Shown: positions 1 through 8,862, numbered from the stretch's first letter. The stretch: DNA of 64,000 bases from Fumia sp045615345 (GCA_045615345.1 JAZLER010000016.1:22873-86872); one strand, 5' to 3'. Numbers and translations are program-made. The notes: generated by a model not told the origin, from the sequence alone.

Positions 1-19
1 CGAATCGGAGAGATTTAGT

Positions 20-1444
20 ATGAGTATATATCTCGCTGTCGACTTAGGCACAACGGGATGCAGAAGCATTCTGTTTGATAAAACCGATATAATTGCTTCC
101 CATTATGAAGAGTATCCTTTAATCACCCTGAGCGAAGGATGGGTGGAACAGGACGCAAACCTCTGGTGGGAGCTGACCCTTAAAACAACTCTGAAAGCTA
201 TCGAAAAGTCAAAAATTTCCGCAAAGGAAATTGATGCAGTTTCGATAAGTTCTCAGGGTATTACAGTTGTGCCTGTCGATAAAGATATAAATCCCCTTTG
301 CAATGCACTTACATGGCTTGATACCAGAGCTGAGGCTGAAACTTTGAAAATCAAAGAAGATTTTGGTGAGAATAAGGTTTTCTCGTTGACGGGAAAACCT
401 GTTCTTGCTGCTTATACCTTGCCAAAGCTTTTGTGGCTTAAGGAAAATAAGGCTGAAATTTTTGAGAAAGCTTATAAATTCCTTATGCCTCTTGATTTCC
501 TCATTGCAAAATTTACAGGTGTATGTGTTACCGATTACAGTATGGCATCGGGAACACTTATGTACGACCTTAAAAACTTTTGCTGGAGCGAGGAAATTTT
601 AAACCGATACGGCATCGATAAAGAAAAACTGCCAGACCTTTCCTTTGCAGGAGAAAAGGTTGGCGTGGTTTTACCTTCCGTTGCCCGGAAATTAGGTCTT
701 AAAGAAACCTGTGTTGTTTCTGTCGGTGCACAGGACCAGAAATGTGCAGCCTTTGGTGTCGGACTTAAAAACAATATTATGACTGTGTCTTTAGGTACTG
801 CCGCCGCTATTACAAAATACTGGGACAAAGCTTATACCGATGAAAACCGTGGTGTAGGCTGGTGTGGGTACACAGGAAACAACTTTGTAACCGAAGGTGT
901 TATAAACACTGCAGGTACCTCACTCAGATGGGTGAGAGATACATTTTTTAAAGACGAAGACTACGATGTAATTGACAAAGAAGCAAGTGATGCTTTAAAC
1001 AGAGGCTCTTCTTTACTTTTTTATCCTTTCCTTGCAGGTGGTTCTTCTCCTTGTTACTATCCCGAAAGTACGGGTAATTACTATGGTGTTACCCTCGCAA
1101 CTACAAGAGGAGATTTCGCCCTTGCAACTATGGAAGGAATTGCGTTTCAAATAAAAATCATTCTTGAAGCGATGGATGCTTACAAGAATGTCGATACTGT
1201 TATTCTTTTTGGCGGTGGAGCTAAAAGTGATTTCTGGGCACAGCTTATTGCCGATATCACAGGGCTTGAAATTCATATCCCCAAAAGCTCTGAGGCAGCA
1301 AGCTATGGTGCTGCAATGCTTGCCGCAAAAGCTGTTGGAGTTACTTTAAAACCTTTCAAAATAAAGAAAATTTACCACCCTGAAAGAGATTACAGTAAAA
1401 AATATTCAGATTACCGGAAGATTGAGAAAAAATTATGGAGTTAA
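20..1444 (+). CDS. FGGY-family carbohydrate kinase, xylulokinase-like
   Basis: This is a 474-residue sugar kinase that should phosphorylate a ketose or polyol with ATP in the cytoplasm. The N-terminal phosphate loop DLGTTGCRS lies at residues 8-16. The likely catalytic base is Asp239 in GAQDQKCAA, and the C-terminal nucleotide-binding segment FGGGAKSDFW is near residue 395. Length and domain order fit the FGGY family; the exact sugar cannot be read from the sequence. A GGAGAG ribosome site precedes the ATG. It is the first visible gene of an operon running to 6501, and its stop codon lies 4 bases before the NagA-like start. A second FGGY kinase occurs at 38501. The upstream promoter is outside the window. 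Confidence 0.9.
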   Translation: MSIYLAVDLGTTGCRSILFDKTDIIASHYEEYPLITLSEGWVEQDANLWWELTLKTTLKAIEKSKISAKEIDAVSISSQGITVVPVDKDINPLCNALTWLDTRAEAETLKIKEDFGENKVFSLTGKPVLAAYTLPKLLWLKENKAEIFEKAYKFLMPLDFLIAKFTGVCVTDYSMASGTLMYDLKNFCWSEEILNRYGIDKEKLPDLSFAGEKVGVVLPSVARKLGLKETCVVSVGAQDQKCAAFGVGLKNNIMTVSLGTAAAITKYWDKAYTDENRGVGWCGYTGNNFVTEGVINTAGTSLRWVRDTFFKDEDYDVIDKEASDALNRGSSLLFYPFLAGGSSPCYYPESTGNYYGVTLATTRGDFALATMEGIAFQIKIILEAMDAYKNVDTVILFGGGAKSDFWAQLIADITGLEIHIPKSSEAASYGAAMLAAKAVGVTLKPFKIKKIYHPERDYSKKYSDYRKIEKKLWS

Positions 1445-1448
1445 TACA

Positions 1449-2579
1449 ATGTTAGCTATTATTAATGCCAGAATTATTCTGGAAGACAGAATAATTGAGA
1501 ACGGTACTTTGCTCATCGAAAACGGGAAGATTTCCGCTTTCGGGGATAATATTGTAGTTCCCAAAAAGGCAAAACTTTTAGATGCAAAAGGTCATCTTGT
1601 GGGCCCCGGCTTTGTTGACATTCACTGTCATGGTGGAAATGGTGCACGATTTGACAAAGAACCCTTAAAAGCCGCTGAACACTTCCTTAAAAACGGCACT
1701 ACAACCATCCTTGCCACACTCTATTACGATATTACACCCTATGAGTATATCGTGCTCATAAACAAAGTAACTTCTTATCTAAAGGAAGGTAAAGCCAGAA
1801 ATATCGGTGGTTTTTATATGGAAGGTCCGTATACAAATGAAAAATACGGTGCCTGCCCTGAAAATAACCGCTGGCGTGGTGAAATAAAACCCGAAGATTA
1901 TAAAGATGTCATTGAACATGGCGGCAAATATGTAAAAGTATGGGCTTTTGCCCCTGAACGAGAAGGCGTTGACCCCTTTATCAGAAAAGCAAAGGAAGTA
2001 AACCCTGATGTCGTTTTAAGTGTAGCTCACAGTGAAGCCACACCCGAACAGATTAAAAAGTACGATATCACGCTTCTCACACATTGTACCAATGCAACGG
2101 GAAGAACTCCCGTTCCTGCAGGTACAAGAGGATGCGGCCCCGATGAAGCATGTTTTTTAGACGATAATATGTATGCAGAGGTTATCTGCGACTCGGAAGG
2201 AATTCATGTAAACCCCGATATGTTAAAGCTTATCCTTAAAATCAAGGGTAAGGACAAGGTTATACTTATTTCCGACTGTTTTGTAAGCGATGAGCCTTCC
2301 CCACCCGAATTTTCACATATTGAAGATTTGAACTTTGATGCGAATGGTAACCTTTGCGGAAGTAATCTTTCGCTGAACATAGCTTGTCGGAATATGATGA
2401 AGCATACAGGCGCTTCTGTAAACGATGTCTTTTTAATGGCATCAAGAAACCCTGCACGAGTTATCGGTATGGATAACGAAATTGGTACAATTGAAACTGA
2501 TAAAAAGGCAAATATTGTTATTGTTAATGATAATTTTGATGTTAAAAATGTCATTTTAGAAGGTGAAATAATATGTTAA
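1449..2579 (+). CDS. N-acetylglucosamine-6-phosphate deacetylase-like amidohydrolase
   Basis: A 377-residue amidohydrolase of the NagA type, expected to remove acetate from an N-acetyl amino-sugar phosphate. It carries the metal motif HCH (His59, His61), Glu125 in GFYMEGP, His194 in VAHSEAT, His212 in THCTNATG and the catalytic Asp276 in LISDCF. These match the metal-binding and catalytic positions of NagA. The ATG at 1449 was preferred to an upstream TTG at 1422 because GGAG at 1437-1440 sits 8 bases before it. The gene overlaps the following ceramidase-like gene by 7 bases, which suggests translational coupling. Its neighbour NagB-like protein has altered catalytic residues, so the substrate may not be GlcNAc-6-phosphate. 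Confidence 0.85.
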   Translation: MLAIINARIILEDRIIENGTLLIENGKISAFGDNIVVPKKAKLLDAKGHLVGPGFVDIHCHGGNGARFDKEPLKAAEHFLKNGTTTILATLYYDITPYEYIVLINKVTSYLKEGKARNIGGFYMEGPYTNEKYGACPENNRWRGEIKPEDYKDVIEHGGKYVKVWAFAPEREGVDPFIRKAKEVNPDVVLSVAHSEATPEQIKKYDITLLTHCTNATGRTPVPAGTRGCGPDEACFLDDNMYAEVICDSEGIHVNPDMLKLILKIKGKDKVILISDCFVSDEPSPPEFSHIEDLNFDANGNLCGSNLSLNIACRNMMKHTGASVNDVFLMASRNPARVIGMDNEIGTIETDKKANIVIVNDNFDVKNVILEGEIIC

Positions 2580-3898
2580 AAGCAGGAATGACCCGTGGTG
2601 ATATCACACCGCCAAAAGGCCTTGAGCTTGCAGGTTATCCCCATTACCCGAGAAACAACGAGGGCTTCCACGATCCCCTTTATGCCGCTTGTATGTATCT
2701 TAACAACGGCAAAGAAGAAGTAGCATTCGTAACACTCGACTTGCTCTTTTTCTCCAAAAAGCACGTGGCAAAGGCAAGAGAACTCGCACTTAAAAAATGC
2801 GGTATCAAAAATGTGATGATAAGCTGTTCTCACACCCACTCAGGTCCCTGGGCGGCAGGCAGACTTGATATCGAAAGCCTTGAAGCAGGCAAAGAACAAC
2901 CCCACGAATATGTTGAAAGTGTCATAAACACAATAGTAAATCTTATTACTGACGCTAAGGAAAACTCCTTTGATGCTGAGTTTACCTGCGGTACAGCTAT
3001 CTGCGGTGCCGAGTCAGGAATAGGTGGCAACCGCCGTATCCCCGGTGGTCCCCACGACCCGCTTGTAAGCGTTATGGCAATAAGAGATAAGGATGCAGTT
3101 CGCGGAATTATGGTAAACTACACCCTCCACCCCACTTTCATTCACGAGTGGAGCAACGTTTGTACCGCAGACTACCCCTGCTACCTTAAAATACAGCTTG
3201 AGGAGATGGAACCCAATGCTCTCACAGGCTTTGCACAGGGTGCCTCAGGCAATCAGTCAAGCCGTTATTACCGTCAGGGCGAAAGCTATGACGAAGCAGA
3301 ACGTGTCGGCAGAACTTTAGGTAAAGCCGCCCACACTGTAATCGAAAAAGCTACCTGGACTTCCGATTTGCCGATTTCTGTTGCATCTGATACAATTGAG
3401 CTTGAGCTTCGTGACTTCGGTACCGAAGAAGACCTTGTCAAACAGGTTGAACACGATGAAAAGATTTATAAAGAGCTTTATGCAAAATACGGTAATTCCG
3501 ACAACCGTGAGGAATACTACCTCTGGCAGAACGCTAACCTTAAGCTTTTAGGTTCAGAAGACCAGCTTGGCTATGTGAGAATGCAGAAAAAAGGCATCAA
3601 CATCGAGCTTTTAAGTGACGAAGCCCCCGCCGAAATTCAGGTCATCCGCTTAGGCGACACCCTCGTTTTGGGACTTCAGGGTGAGATTTTTGTTGAGTAC
3701 GCCCTCTACATAAAAGCGGTTGCAGGTTTTAAAACCGTTATTATAAACGAACTTGCAAACGGTTGCCTCCCCGGTTACCTCTACACCCCCGAATCACTCG
3801 TTACGGGCGGTTACGAAACCGATACTTCGATGCTCGGTGAAAACTTTGGTACCCACCTTATAGAAAAAGTTTTAGAAACAATTAAAAAAGTAAAGTGA
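2573..3898 (+). CDS. neutral/alkaline ceramidase-like hydrolase
   Basis: A 441-residue protein with the N-terminal fold of neutral/alkaline non-lysosomal ceramidases. Seen: an opening AGMTRGDITPP segment, the zinc motif CSHTHSGPW (His87, His89) and a further histidine in the NYTLHPTFIH segment near residue 185. There is no signal peptide, and it is much shorter than the roughly 650-700 residues of true bacterial ceramidases, lacking their C-terminal domain. It is embedded between NagA-like and NagB-like genes in a sugar operon, so a role in hydrolysing an amide or ester of a sugar derivative is more plausible than sphingolipid breakdown. That role is inference. A paralogue is at 41266 in another sugar operon. 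Confidence 0.75.
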   Translation: MLKAGMTRGDITPPKGLELAGYPHYPRNNEGFHDPLYAACMYLNNGKEEVAFVTLDLLFFSKKHVAKARELALKKCGIKNVMISCSHTHSGPWAAGRLDIESLEAGKEQPHEYVESVINTIVNLITDAKENSFDAEFTCGTAICGAESGIGGNRRIPGGPHDPLVSVMAIRDKDAVRGIMVNYTLHPTFIHEWSNVCTADYPCYLKIQLEEMEPNALTGFAQGASGNQSSRYYRQGESYDEAERVGRTLGKAAHTVIEKATWTSDLPISVASDTIELELRDFGTEEDLVKQVEHDEKIYKELYAKYGNSDNREEYYLWQNANLKLLGSEDQLGYVRMQKKGINIELLSDEAPAEIQVIRLGDTLVLGLQGEIFVEYALYIKAVAGFKTVIINELANGCLPGYLYTPESLVTGGYETDTSMLGENFGTHLIEKVLETIKKVK

Positions 3899-3908
3899 GG
3901 ATAAAGCT

Positions 3909-4871
3909 ATGATTTTCGGAAAAGACGATTTTACCTTTAAACCCGCAGATTTCTACCCCTTCAAGGATATTGAGGATATTAACCGTGTCCGCAACATCAC
4001 AAAAGAAGACATTGTGGCATTAAACGGCAAACACCCCACCTCCCCTTCAATGTCAGTAAACGTTGTAAGAAACGATGAGTTTGAAATTTTAATGATTACC
4101 GATATGGTAAAACGTATCATTGACTCCGACCGCCTTGATAAAAAATGCGTAATGATTATGTGTAACCCCTGCCCCACCTACCGCAAAGTTGCATATATGC
4201 TTAAAGAATTAGGTGTCAACTGCCGTAACGTTAAGTTTTATATGATGGACGAATGGGCAGATGATGAAGGTAATGTTGCTCCCCTTTCTTATAAAGCAGG
4301 TTTTGGTAACGCTTTCTACCGCTTTATGGTTTCAAACATTTTAGACCTCGGCTTTAAGGAAGAAAACTTCATCTACCACAGCAACAAGGTTACTCCCGAT
4401 TTTTCAAAGATGCTTGAAGCTGACGGAGAAGCCGATATCGTTTACTCGGGTCCCGGCTGGCCTGCACACCTTGCCTTTATTGACCCTGTTGACGACTGGT
4501 TCAAGCCCACTATGGAAGAATATCTTGAGCAGGGCGCTAAAGTTGCAAAACTTCATCCTCTGACCATTGCACAGAACTCACTGCATGGTTGTTTCGGTTG
4601 CTCGGGCGATATCTCAAAAGTACCCCCGATGGGTGCTATGATGGGTCCGAGGGACGCTATGAAAGCAAAAGAAGTTTTCGATATGCACGGCATTACTACT
4701 GCAGGCACTCATGTAACCTGGCAAAGACTTTCTTCCCGTCTTTCTATCTTCGGCAAACCCACTCAGGATGTTCCTGCTTCTATATTGCAGCTTCGTGACA
4801 AGCCCACACATGTATATATGAGTGAAAACTTAGCTTCCACCATCAAAGATGACGACTTCTTCCAATATTAA
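3909..4871 (+). CDS. divergent glucosamine-6-phosphate deaminase/isomerase-like protein
   Basis: A 320-residue protein with the NagB/6-phosphogluconolactonase fold. The MDEW segment (Asp114) corresponds to the MDEY of NagB, and GPGWPAHLAFIDP (residues 181-193) corresponds to its GGVGNDGHIAFNEP. In that second motif the histidine is kept (His187), but the catalytic Asp of NDGH is Pro185 and the Glu of FNEP is Asp192. The enzyme therefore probably does not do the standard deamination, or does it on another substrate. It follows the ceramidase-like gene by 10 bases with GTGAGG as ribosome site. It is longer than typical NagB (about 240-270 residues), with an extended N-terminus. Confidence 0.75.
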   Translation: MIFGKDDFTFKPADFYPFKDIEDINRVRNITKEDIVALNGKHPTSPSMSVNVVRNDEFEILMITDMVKRIIDSDRLDKKCVMIMCNPCPTYRKVAYMLKELGVNCRNVKFYMMDEWADDEGNVAPLSYKAGFGNAFYRFMVSNILDLGFKEENFIYHSNKVTPDFSKMLEADGEADIVYSGPGWPAHLAFIDPVDDWFKPTMEEYLEQGAKVAKLHPLTIAQNSLHGCFGCSGDISKVPPMGAMMGPRDAMKAKEVFDMHGITTAGTHVTWQRLSSRLSIFGKPTQDVPASILQLRDKPTHVYMSENLASTIKDDDFFQY

Positions 4872-4883
4872 GGCGGTATACCT

Positions 4884-5816
4884 ATGATTTCATGTACAGA
4901 ATTTATACCTGCTTACAGTGAACTTTTTACCTACCTTGATAAGAATTACGGCAGAGCAGAAGTCGATGCTTTCTGGGAATATTTATTCACTCCCGATGGT
5001 GCAGGAATTCCTCTTATAAACTTTCTTAACAAAGAAGGAATTAAAGGTTGCTACACCTACTGGTCACATTCTTTAAACGAAGAAGCCGCTGACTTTTCAA
5101 TGTACTTAAACGAAGCTGACGGCTGGTTTAAAATCAATATGCATCGTTGCCCGTCTAAAGGAAGACTTCTGGATTTGCAGAAAGAAATAGGTATCACCCC
5201 CTATCCCGACTATTGTCTGCACTGTGACCATTACAGAGAGTCGGTTGAAAAGATAGGCCTTGAGTATATCTATGATTTCACGAGTACAGATAAGGCATCC
5301 TGCTCGATTTTAATCTATGACCCCGTAAAATTCCCCAAAAAACTCACTGTAAACGAAAATACTTTACAGATGCACCGAAACGCTTCCGACAACGAATATT
5401 TCCATAAGGACTTTCATAGTAGCCTTAATAACGGCATTAACTATTTAGGCGAAAAGTACGGAGAAAAGGTGCTTTGTGACTATCTTCGCACATACACAAA
5501 AAATGTTTACAACAAGGTTATCGAAGACATTAAAACAAACGGTGTAAAGGCAATTACAAGCCTTATTACAAAAACTTACGAAAACGAAAAAGCTTCCGAT
5601 GTTTTAAAGATAACCGAAGAAAACGACAAAACAGTAGTCGAAATCGACTATTGCCCTGCTGTGAAACATCTTCACGACACTAAAAGAACAGTTACAAAAT
5701 GGTTTTCTTACAGTACAACTGTTGTAATGGAAACCTTGGCAAAATATGCAAATCTTAAATTTGTGTTGGAATCTTATGATGAAAACACGGGTAAAGCAAA
5801 ATATTATTTTTCATAG
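4884..5816 (+). CDS. uncharacterized Cys/His protein, possibly ATC-hydrolase-like
   Basis: I do not recognise this 310-residue protein with certainty. It is soluble, without signal peptide or membrane segments. The central part has HRCP near residue 91, then the cluster YCLHCDHY (residues 110-117), then a CSILIYDP segment. This pattern of an RCP motif, a YC-type motif and a late cysteine in a beta-strand resembles proteins annotated as L-2-amino-thiazoline-4-carboxylic acid hydrolase-like, but the match is from memory and weak. The position between the NagB-like and transaldolase genes, with gaps of only 12 and 10 bases, says it works in the same sugar pathway. The ATG is preceded by AGGCGG. 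Confidence 0.5.
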   Translation: MISCTEFIPAYSELFTYLDKNYGRAEVDAFWEYLFTPDGAGIPLINFLNKEGIKGCYTYWSHSLNEEAADFSMYLNEADGWFKINMHRCPSKGRLLDLQKEIGITPYPDYCLHCDHYRESVEKIGLEYIYDFTSTDKASCSILIYDPVKFPKKLTVNENTLQMHRNASDNEYFHKDFHSSLNNGINYLGEKYGEKVLCDYLRTYTKNVYNKVIEDIKTNGVKAITSLITKTYENEKASDVLKITEENDKTVVEIDYCPAVKHLHDTKRTVTKWFSYSTTVVMETLAKYANLKFVLESYDENTGKAKYYFS

Positions 5817-5826
5817 GAGGAAAATT

Positions 5827-6501
5827 ATGGAATACTATCTCGACACCGCTGACCTTGTGTCAATTAAACACTGTAACGAATTTTATCCCCTTGCGGGCGT
5901 TACAACAAACCCATCAATCATCGCAAAGGAAAAGACAGATTTCTGGAAACACATCAAAGAAATCAGAAACATCATCGGTCCTGATAAGCTTTTGTTTGCA
6001 CAGACCGTTCAAACCGAAGCTTCAAAAATCGTTGAAGAAGCAGTTCTGATGAACGAAAAATCAGGCGGAGATTTCTGTGTTAAAATCCCGATTAACGAAG
6101 AAGGCTTGAAAGCTACAATGGAGCTTAAAAAGAAAGGCGTTAAAGTTTTAATGACCGCAATCTTCACCCCTGCTCAGGCTTTAATCGCCGCAAAAGCAGG
6201 AGCTGACTATGTTGCTCCCTATGTAAACCGCCTTGACAACATCTTAGGTGATGGATGCGGGGTTGTGGCAGAGATTGCTGAGCAGTTTGCAATTTACGAC
6301 CTTCCCTGTAAAGTACTTGCCGCAAGTTTTAAAAACGCAGAACAGGTTCACAAATGTGCCCTTTCCGGTTGCCAGTGCGTGACAGTTACCGAAGATGTTT
6401 TAAAAGCTGTTATCACACATCCTATGACAGATGCTGCAATTGCCGGCTTCGAAAAAGACTGGACAGGCGTATACGGTGACAAAACAATTTTGGATTTCTA
6501 A
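5827..6501 (+). CDS. transaldolase / fructose-6-phosphate aldolase-like (TalC type)
   Basis: A 224-residue class I aldolase of the small transaldolase (TalC/FSA) group, reversibly cleaving a ketose phosphate. Seen: N-terminal YYLDTADL, the GVTTNPSII motif, the Schiff-base lysine Lys86 in FCVKIPI, and the segment TAIFTPAQALIAAKAGADYVAPYVNR. Length matches this subfamily. The start at 5827 was chosen because a strong AGGAGG lies at 5815-5820; a longer in-frame version from 5746 would overlap the previous gene by 70 bases. It is the last gene of the first operon and is followed at once by an intrinsic terminator. It probably splits the phosphorylated product of the upstream kinase and isomerase-like steps. 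Confidence 0.9.
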   Translation: MEYYLDTADLVSIKHCNEFYPLAGVTTNPSIIAKEKTDFWKHIKEIRNIIGPDKLLFAQTVQTEASKIVEEAVLMNEKSGGDFCVKIPINEEGLKATMELKKKGVKVLMTAIFTPAQALIAAKAGADYVAPYVNRLDNILGDGCGVVAEIAEQFAIYDLPCKVLAASFKNAEQVHKCALSGCQCVTVTEDVLKAVITHPMTDAAIAGFEKDWTGVYGDKTILDF

Positions 6502-6510
6502 AATATTTAA

Positions 6511-6543
6511 GTTGCTACCCTTTTTGAGGGTAGCAACTTTTTT
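6511..6543 (+). terminator. intrinsic terminator of the first sugar operon
   Basis: A 10-bp perfect stem (GTTGCTACCC pairing with GGGTAGCAAC) with a 7-base loop is followed by TTTTTT. It lies 9 bases after the transaldolase stop. Confidence 0.95.
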
Positions 6544-6564
6544 ATAAAACAAGCAATTTTATTA

Positions 6565-6593
6565 TTGTAAACAGCATATTTTTATGATAATAT
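6565..6593 (+). promoter_or_regulatory. probable sigma-A promoter of the glycyl radical enzyme
   Basis: TTGTAA, a 17-base spacer and TAATAT lie about 30 bases before the ribosome site of the gene starting at 6625. The preceding terminator makes a separate promoter necessary. Confidence 0.6.
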
Positions 6594-6624
6594 TGTTGTG
6601 AAAACTCAAAAAGGAGGATATATT

Positions 6625-8823
6625 ATGAAATTTAAAAACAATATTGAACATTTTGCGAATGGATTTCTTTCTGCAGAATATGACGACCTTGAATACAAAA
6701 TTGCATCAGGATTTTTAAGTCTTGCCAAAAATGATACTATCCACCTTTCAGAAGATGCTTTCTTTGCAGGTGAAAGTATGATAGGTGCTTCATGGCGCGA
6801 AGGACCTAATGCCGTACATTATTCTTACGGCAACACCCTTATGGTTAACCGCGATTTAATTAAGAAAAACCTTGAAGAAAACCCTGAATTTTTCGATGAA
6901 CTTACTGAAATATACAACTATTTTGAAGATAAGGACATCTATGAAAAGGTGCTGGGCTACCAGGATGAAGAGGCAAAAAATATCGAAAACTTCCGTGTCG
7001 GATGGGGTGGCGGACAGCAAGGCTGGACAGGTGGTCACTGTAACATCAACTACAGCCTTATAGTAAAATGCGGAACTGTGGGCTTAAGAAAGAAAATCAA
7101 CGAATATAAAGAGATTAACAAAGGCAAAGAAACATTTTACGATGCCCTTTTGCTTTCACTTGATGCTTTGGAAGTGTATGCCAAAAGATATCGTTCACTT
7201 GCCCTTGAACAGGCCGATAAAACATCCGATGAAGGCTATAAAAAACGTCTTTTAAGAATAGCCGATACTCTTGATAAAGTACCGAAAGAACCTGCTTCTG
7301 ACTTCTATGAAGCTTGTCAATCATTCTGGCTTTTCTTTACTTTTGACGGTGTTGACTCCCCGGGACGCTTTGACCAGTATATGATAGAATACTATAGAAA
7401 ATCCGATATTTATGACCGTGAAGAATGTTTGGAGGAACTCTGGAAACTCTTCCACGAAGTAAGAGCATGGAACCTTTGTATTTCGGGTACCGATGAAAAC
7501 TGGAACGACCAGACCAACGAGCTTTCTTACGATATTTTAAAGACAGCAAGAAAATACAAATTCAATACGCCCAACATCACTATGCGTGTTTCAAAGAATA
7601 CACCTGAAGATTTATGGGAAAGTGCGGTAAAAACTATTGCAACTGGAATCGGTATGCCCGCACTCTATAACGATGAATGCGTATGCCCTGCTCTTGAAAA
7701 TTTTGGAATTACATCTGTCGATGCCCATAATTACTGTATGAACGGTTGCAATCAGATTGATATTTTCGGAAAAAGTCATATGGGACTTGAAGATGGTGAA
7801 GTTTGCCTTGCAAAATGCCTTGAACTCGTTTTACACGAAGGCGTTGACCAGATAACAGGTAAAAAACTCATCCCCTCTCAGGGAAATCCCGAAACCTTTG
7901 ATACATACGAAAAGCTTTTTGAAGCTTACAAAAAGCAAGTTGAGTTCGTAACCGACAAAGTTACCGAAATGGCATATATTACCCAGAAATTCTGTGGTGA
8001 ATATGCCCCCAACCCTATCCGTTCAATTTTCGTTGAAGGTTGTATTGAAAAAGGTCTTGACTACAAAAACAAAGGGCCCATCTACGGACACGCACAGATT
8101 TTAGCTGAAGGTATAGCTGACACCGTTGACTCACTTGCCGCCCTTAAGCATTTTGTTTACGATACCAAAAAGTACACTTTAAAAGAAATCATCACAGCGA
8201 TGAAAAATAATTTCAACGGCTATGATGAATTAAGACACGACCTTTTAAGCTTTGACAAATTCGGTAATGACTGTAAGTATGTAGATGATATCTACAAAGA
8301 GGTCACCGAGCATTTTAACAAATACTTAAATACCATTGAAACTTTCCGTGGTGGTATTTTTGTCGGTGGTTGTTCTACTTTCAACCGTGCTTCCGTTTAC
8401 GGGAGAATGCTCGGAGCTATGCCAAACGGAAGACTTCAGGGCGAAGATGCATTTGCTGACAGTATCGGCGCTGTACCCGGTAAGGACAAAAAAGGTCCTA
8501 CAGCACTTATAAAATCTGTTCTTTATGCAGATCAGACACTCACAGGAAGCGGTAATGTTCTGCAGATGAAGTTCCAGAAAAGACTATTTGGCGAAGAAAA
8601 AGGAATAACTGCATTCAAAAGTCTTGCAAAGACTTATTTTGCAGGTGGCGGACAGCAGTTATCTATCAATGTACTTTCGAGAGAAGATTTGCTTGAAGCA
8701 AAACTTCATCCTGAAAAATACCAAAACCTTGTTGTCAGGGTCGGTGGTTACAGTGACTATTTCAACAACCTTTCCCCCGGACTTCAGGATAACATCATCG
8801 CAAGAACAGAATTAGGAATATAA
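6625..8823 (+). CDS. glycyl radical enzyme of the pyruvate formate-lyase superfamily, unknown substrate
   Basis: A 732-residue oxygen-sensitive radical enzyme. The C-terminal glycyl radical motif is RVGGYSDYF with Gly708, and the thiyl cysteine is most likely Cys375 in NYCMNGCNQ (Cys371 is also near). In most non-PFL members this motif reads GC-x-E, with Glu as general base; here the Glu is replaced, giving GCNQ. True PFL has adjacent cysteines, also absent. The substrate is therefore open. ATG 6625 has AAGGAGG 7 bases upstream; the in-frame GTG at 6598 lies before that site. It has its own promoter and terminator. No radical-SAM activating enzyme is next to it or anywhere in the window, so activation must come from elsewhere. 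Confidence 0.85.
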   Translation: MKFKNNIEHFANGFLSAEYDDLEYKIASGFLSLAKNDTIHLSEDAFFAGESMIGASWREGPNAVHYSYGNTLMVNRDLIKKNLEENPEFFDELTEIYNYFEDKDIYEKVLGYQDEEAKNIENFRVGWGGGQQGWTGGHCNINYSLIVKCGTVGLRKKINEYKEINKGKETFYDALLLSLDALEVYAKRYRSLALEQADKTSDEGYKKRLLRIADTLDKVPKEPASDFYEACQSFWLFFTFDGVDSPGRFDQYMIEYYRKSDIYDREECLEELWKLFHEVRAWNLCISGTDENWNDQTNELSYDILKTARKYKFNTPNITMRVSKNTPEDLWESAVKTIATGIGMPALYNDECVCPALENFGITSVDAHNYCMNGCNQIDIFGKSHMGLEDGEVCLAKCLELVLHEGVDQITGKKLIPSQGNPETFDTYEKLFEAYKKQVEFVTDKVTEMAYITQKFCGEYAPNPIRSIFVEGCIEKGLDYKNKGPIYGHAQILAEGIADTVDSLAALKHFVYDTKKYTLKEIITAMKNNFNGYDELRHDLLSFDKFGNDCKYVDDIYKEVTEHFNKYLNTIETFRGGIFVGGCSTFNRASVYGRMLGAMPNGRLQGEDAFADSIGAVPGKDKKGPTALIKSVLYADQTLTGSGNVLQMKFQKRLFGEEKGITAFKSLAKTYFAGGGQQLSINVLSREDLLEAKLHPEKYQNLVVRVGGYSDYFNNLSPGLQDNIIARTELGI

Positions 8824-8825
8824 AC

Positions 8826-8862
8826 AAAGAAATCACATCCATCAGGATGTGATTTCTTTTTT
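8826..8862. terminator. bidirectional terminator
   Basis: AAAGAAATCACATCC and its complement GGATGTGATTTCTTT enclose a 4-base loop, with a T run on the right and an A run on the left. It serves the glycyl radical enzyme and the convergent gene, whose last codons lie in the stem. Confidence 0.9.

Noticed and set aside
1422..1448. A TTG start for the NagA-like gene
   Set aside because: The ribosome site GGAG lies downstream of it and serves ATG 1449; the extra nine residues do not fit the family start.
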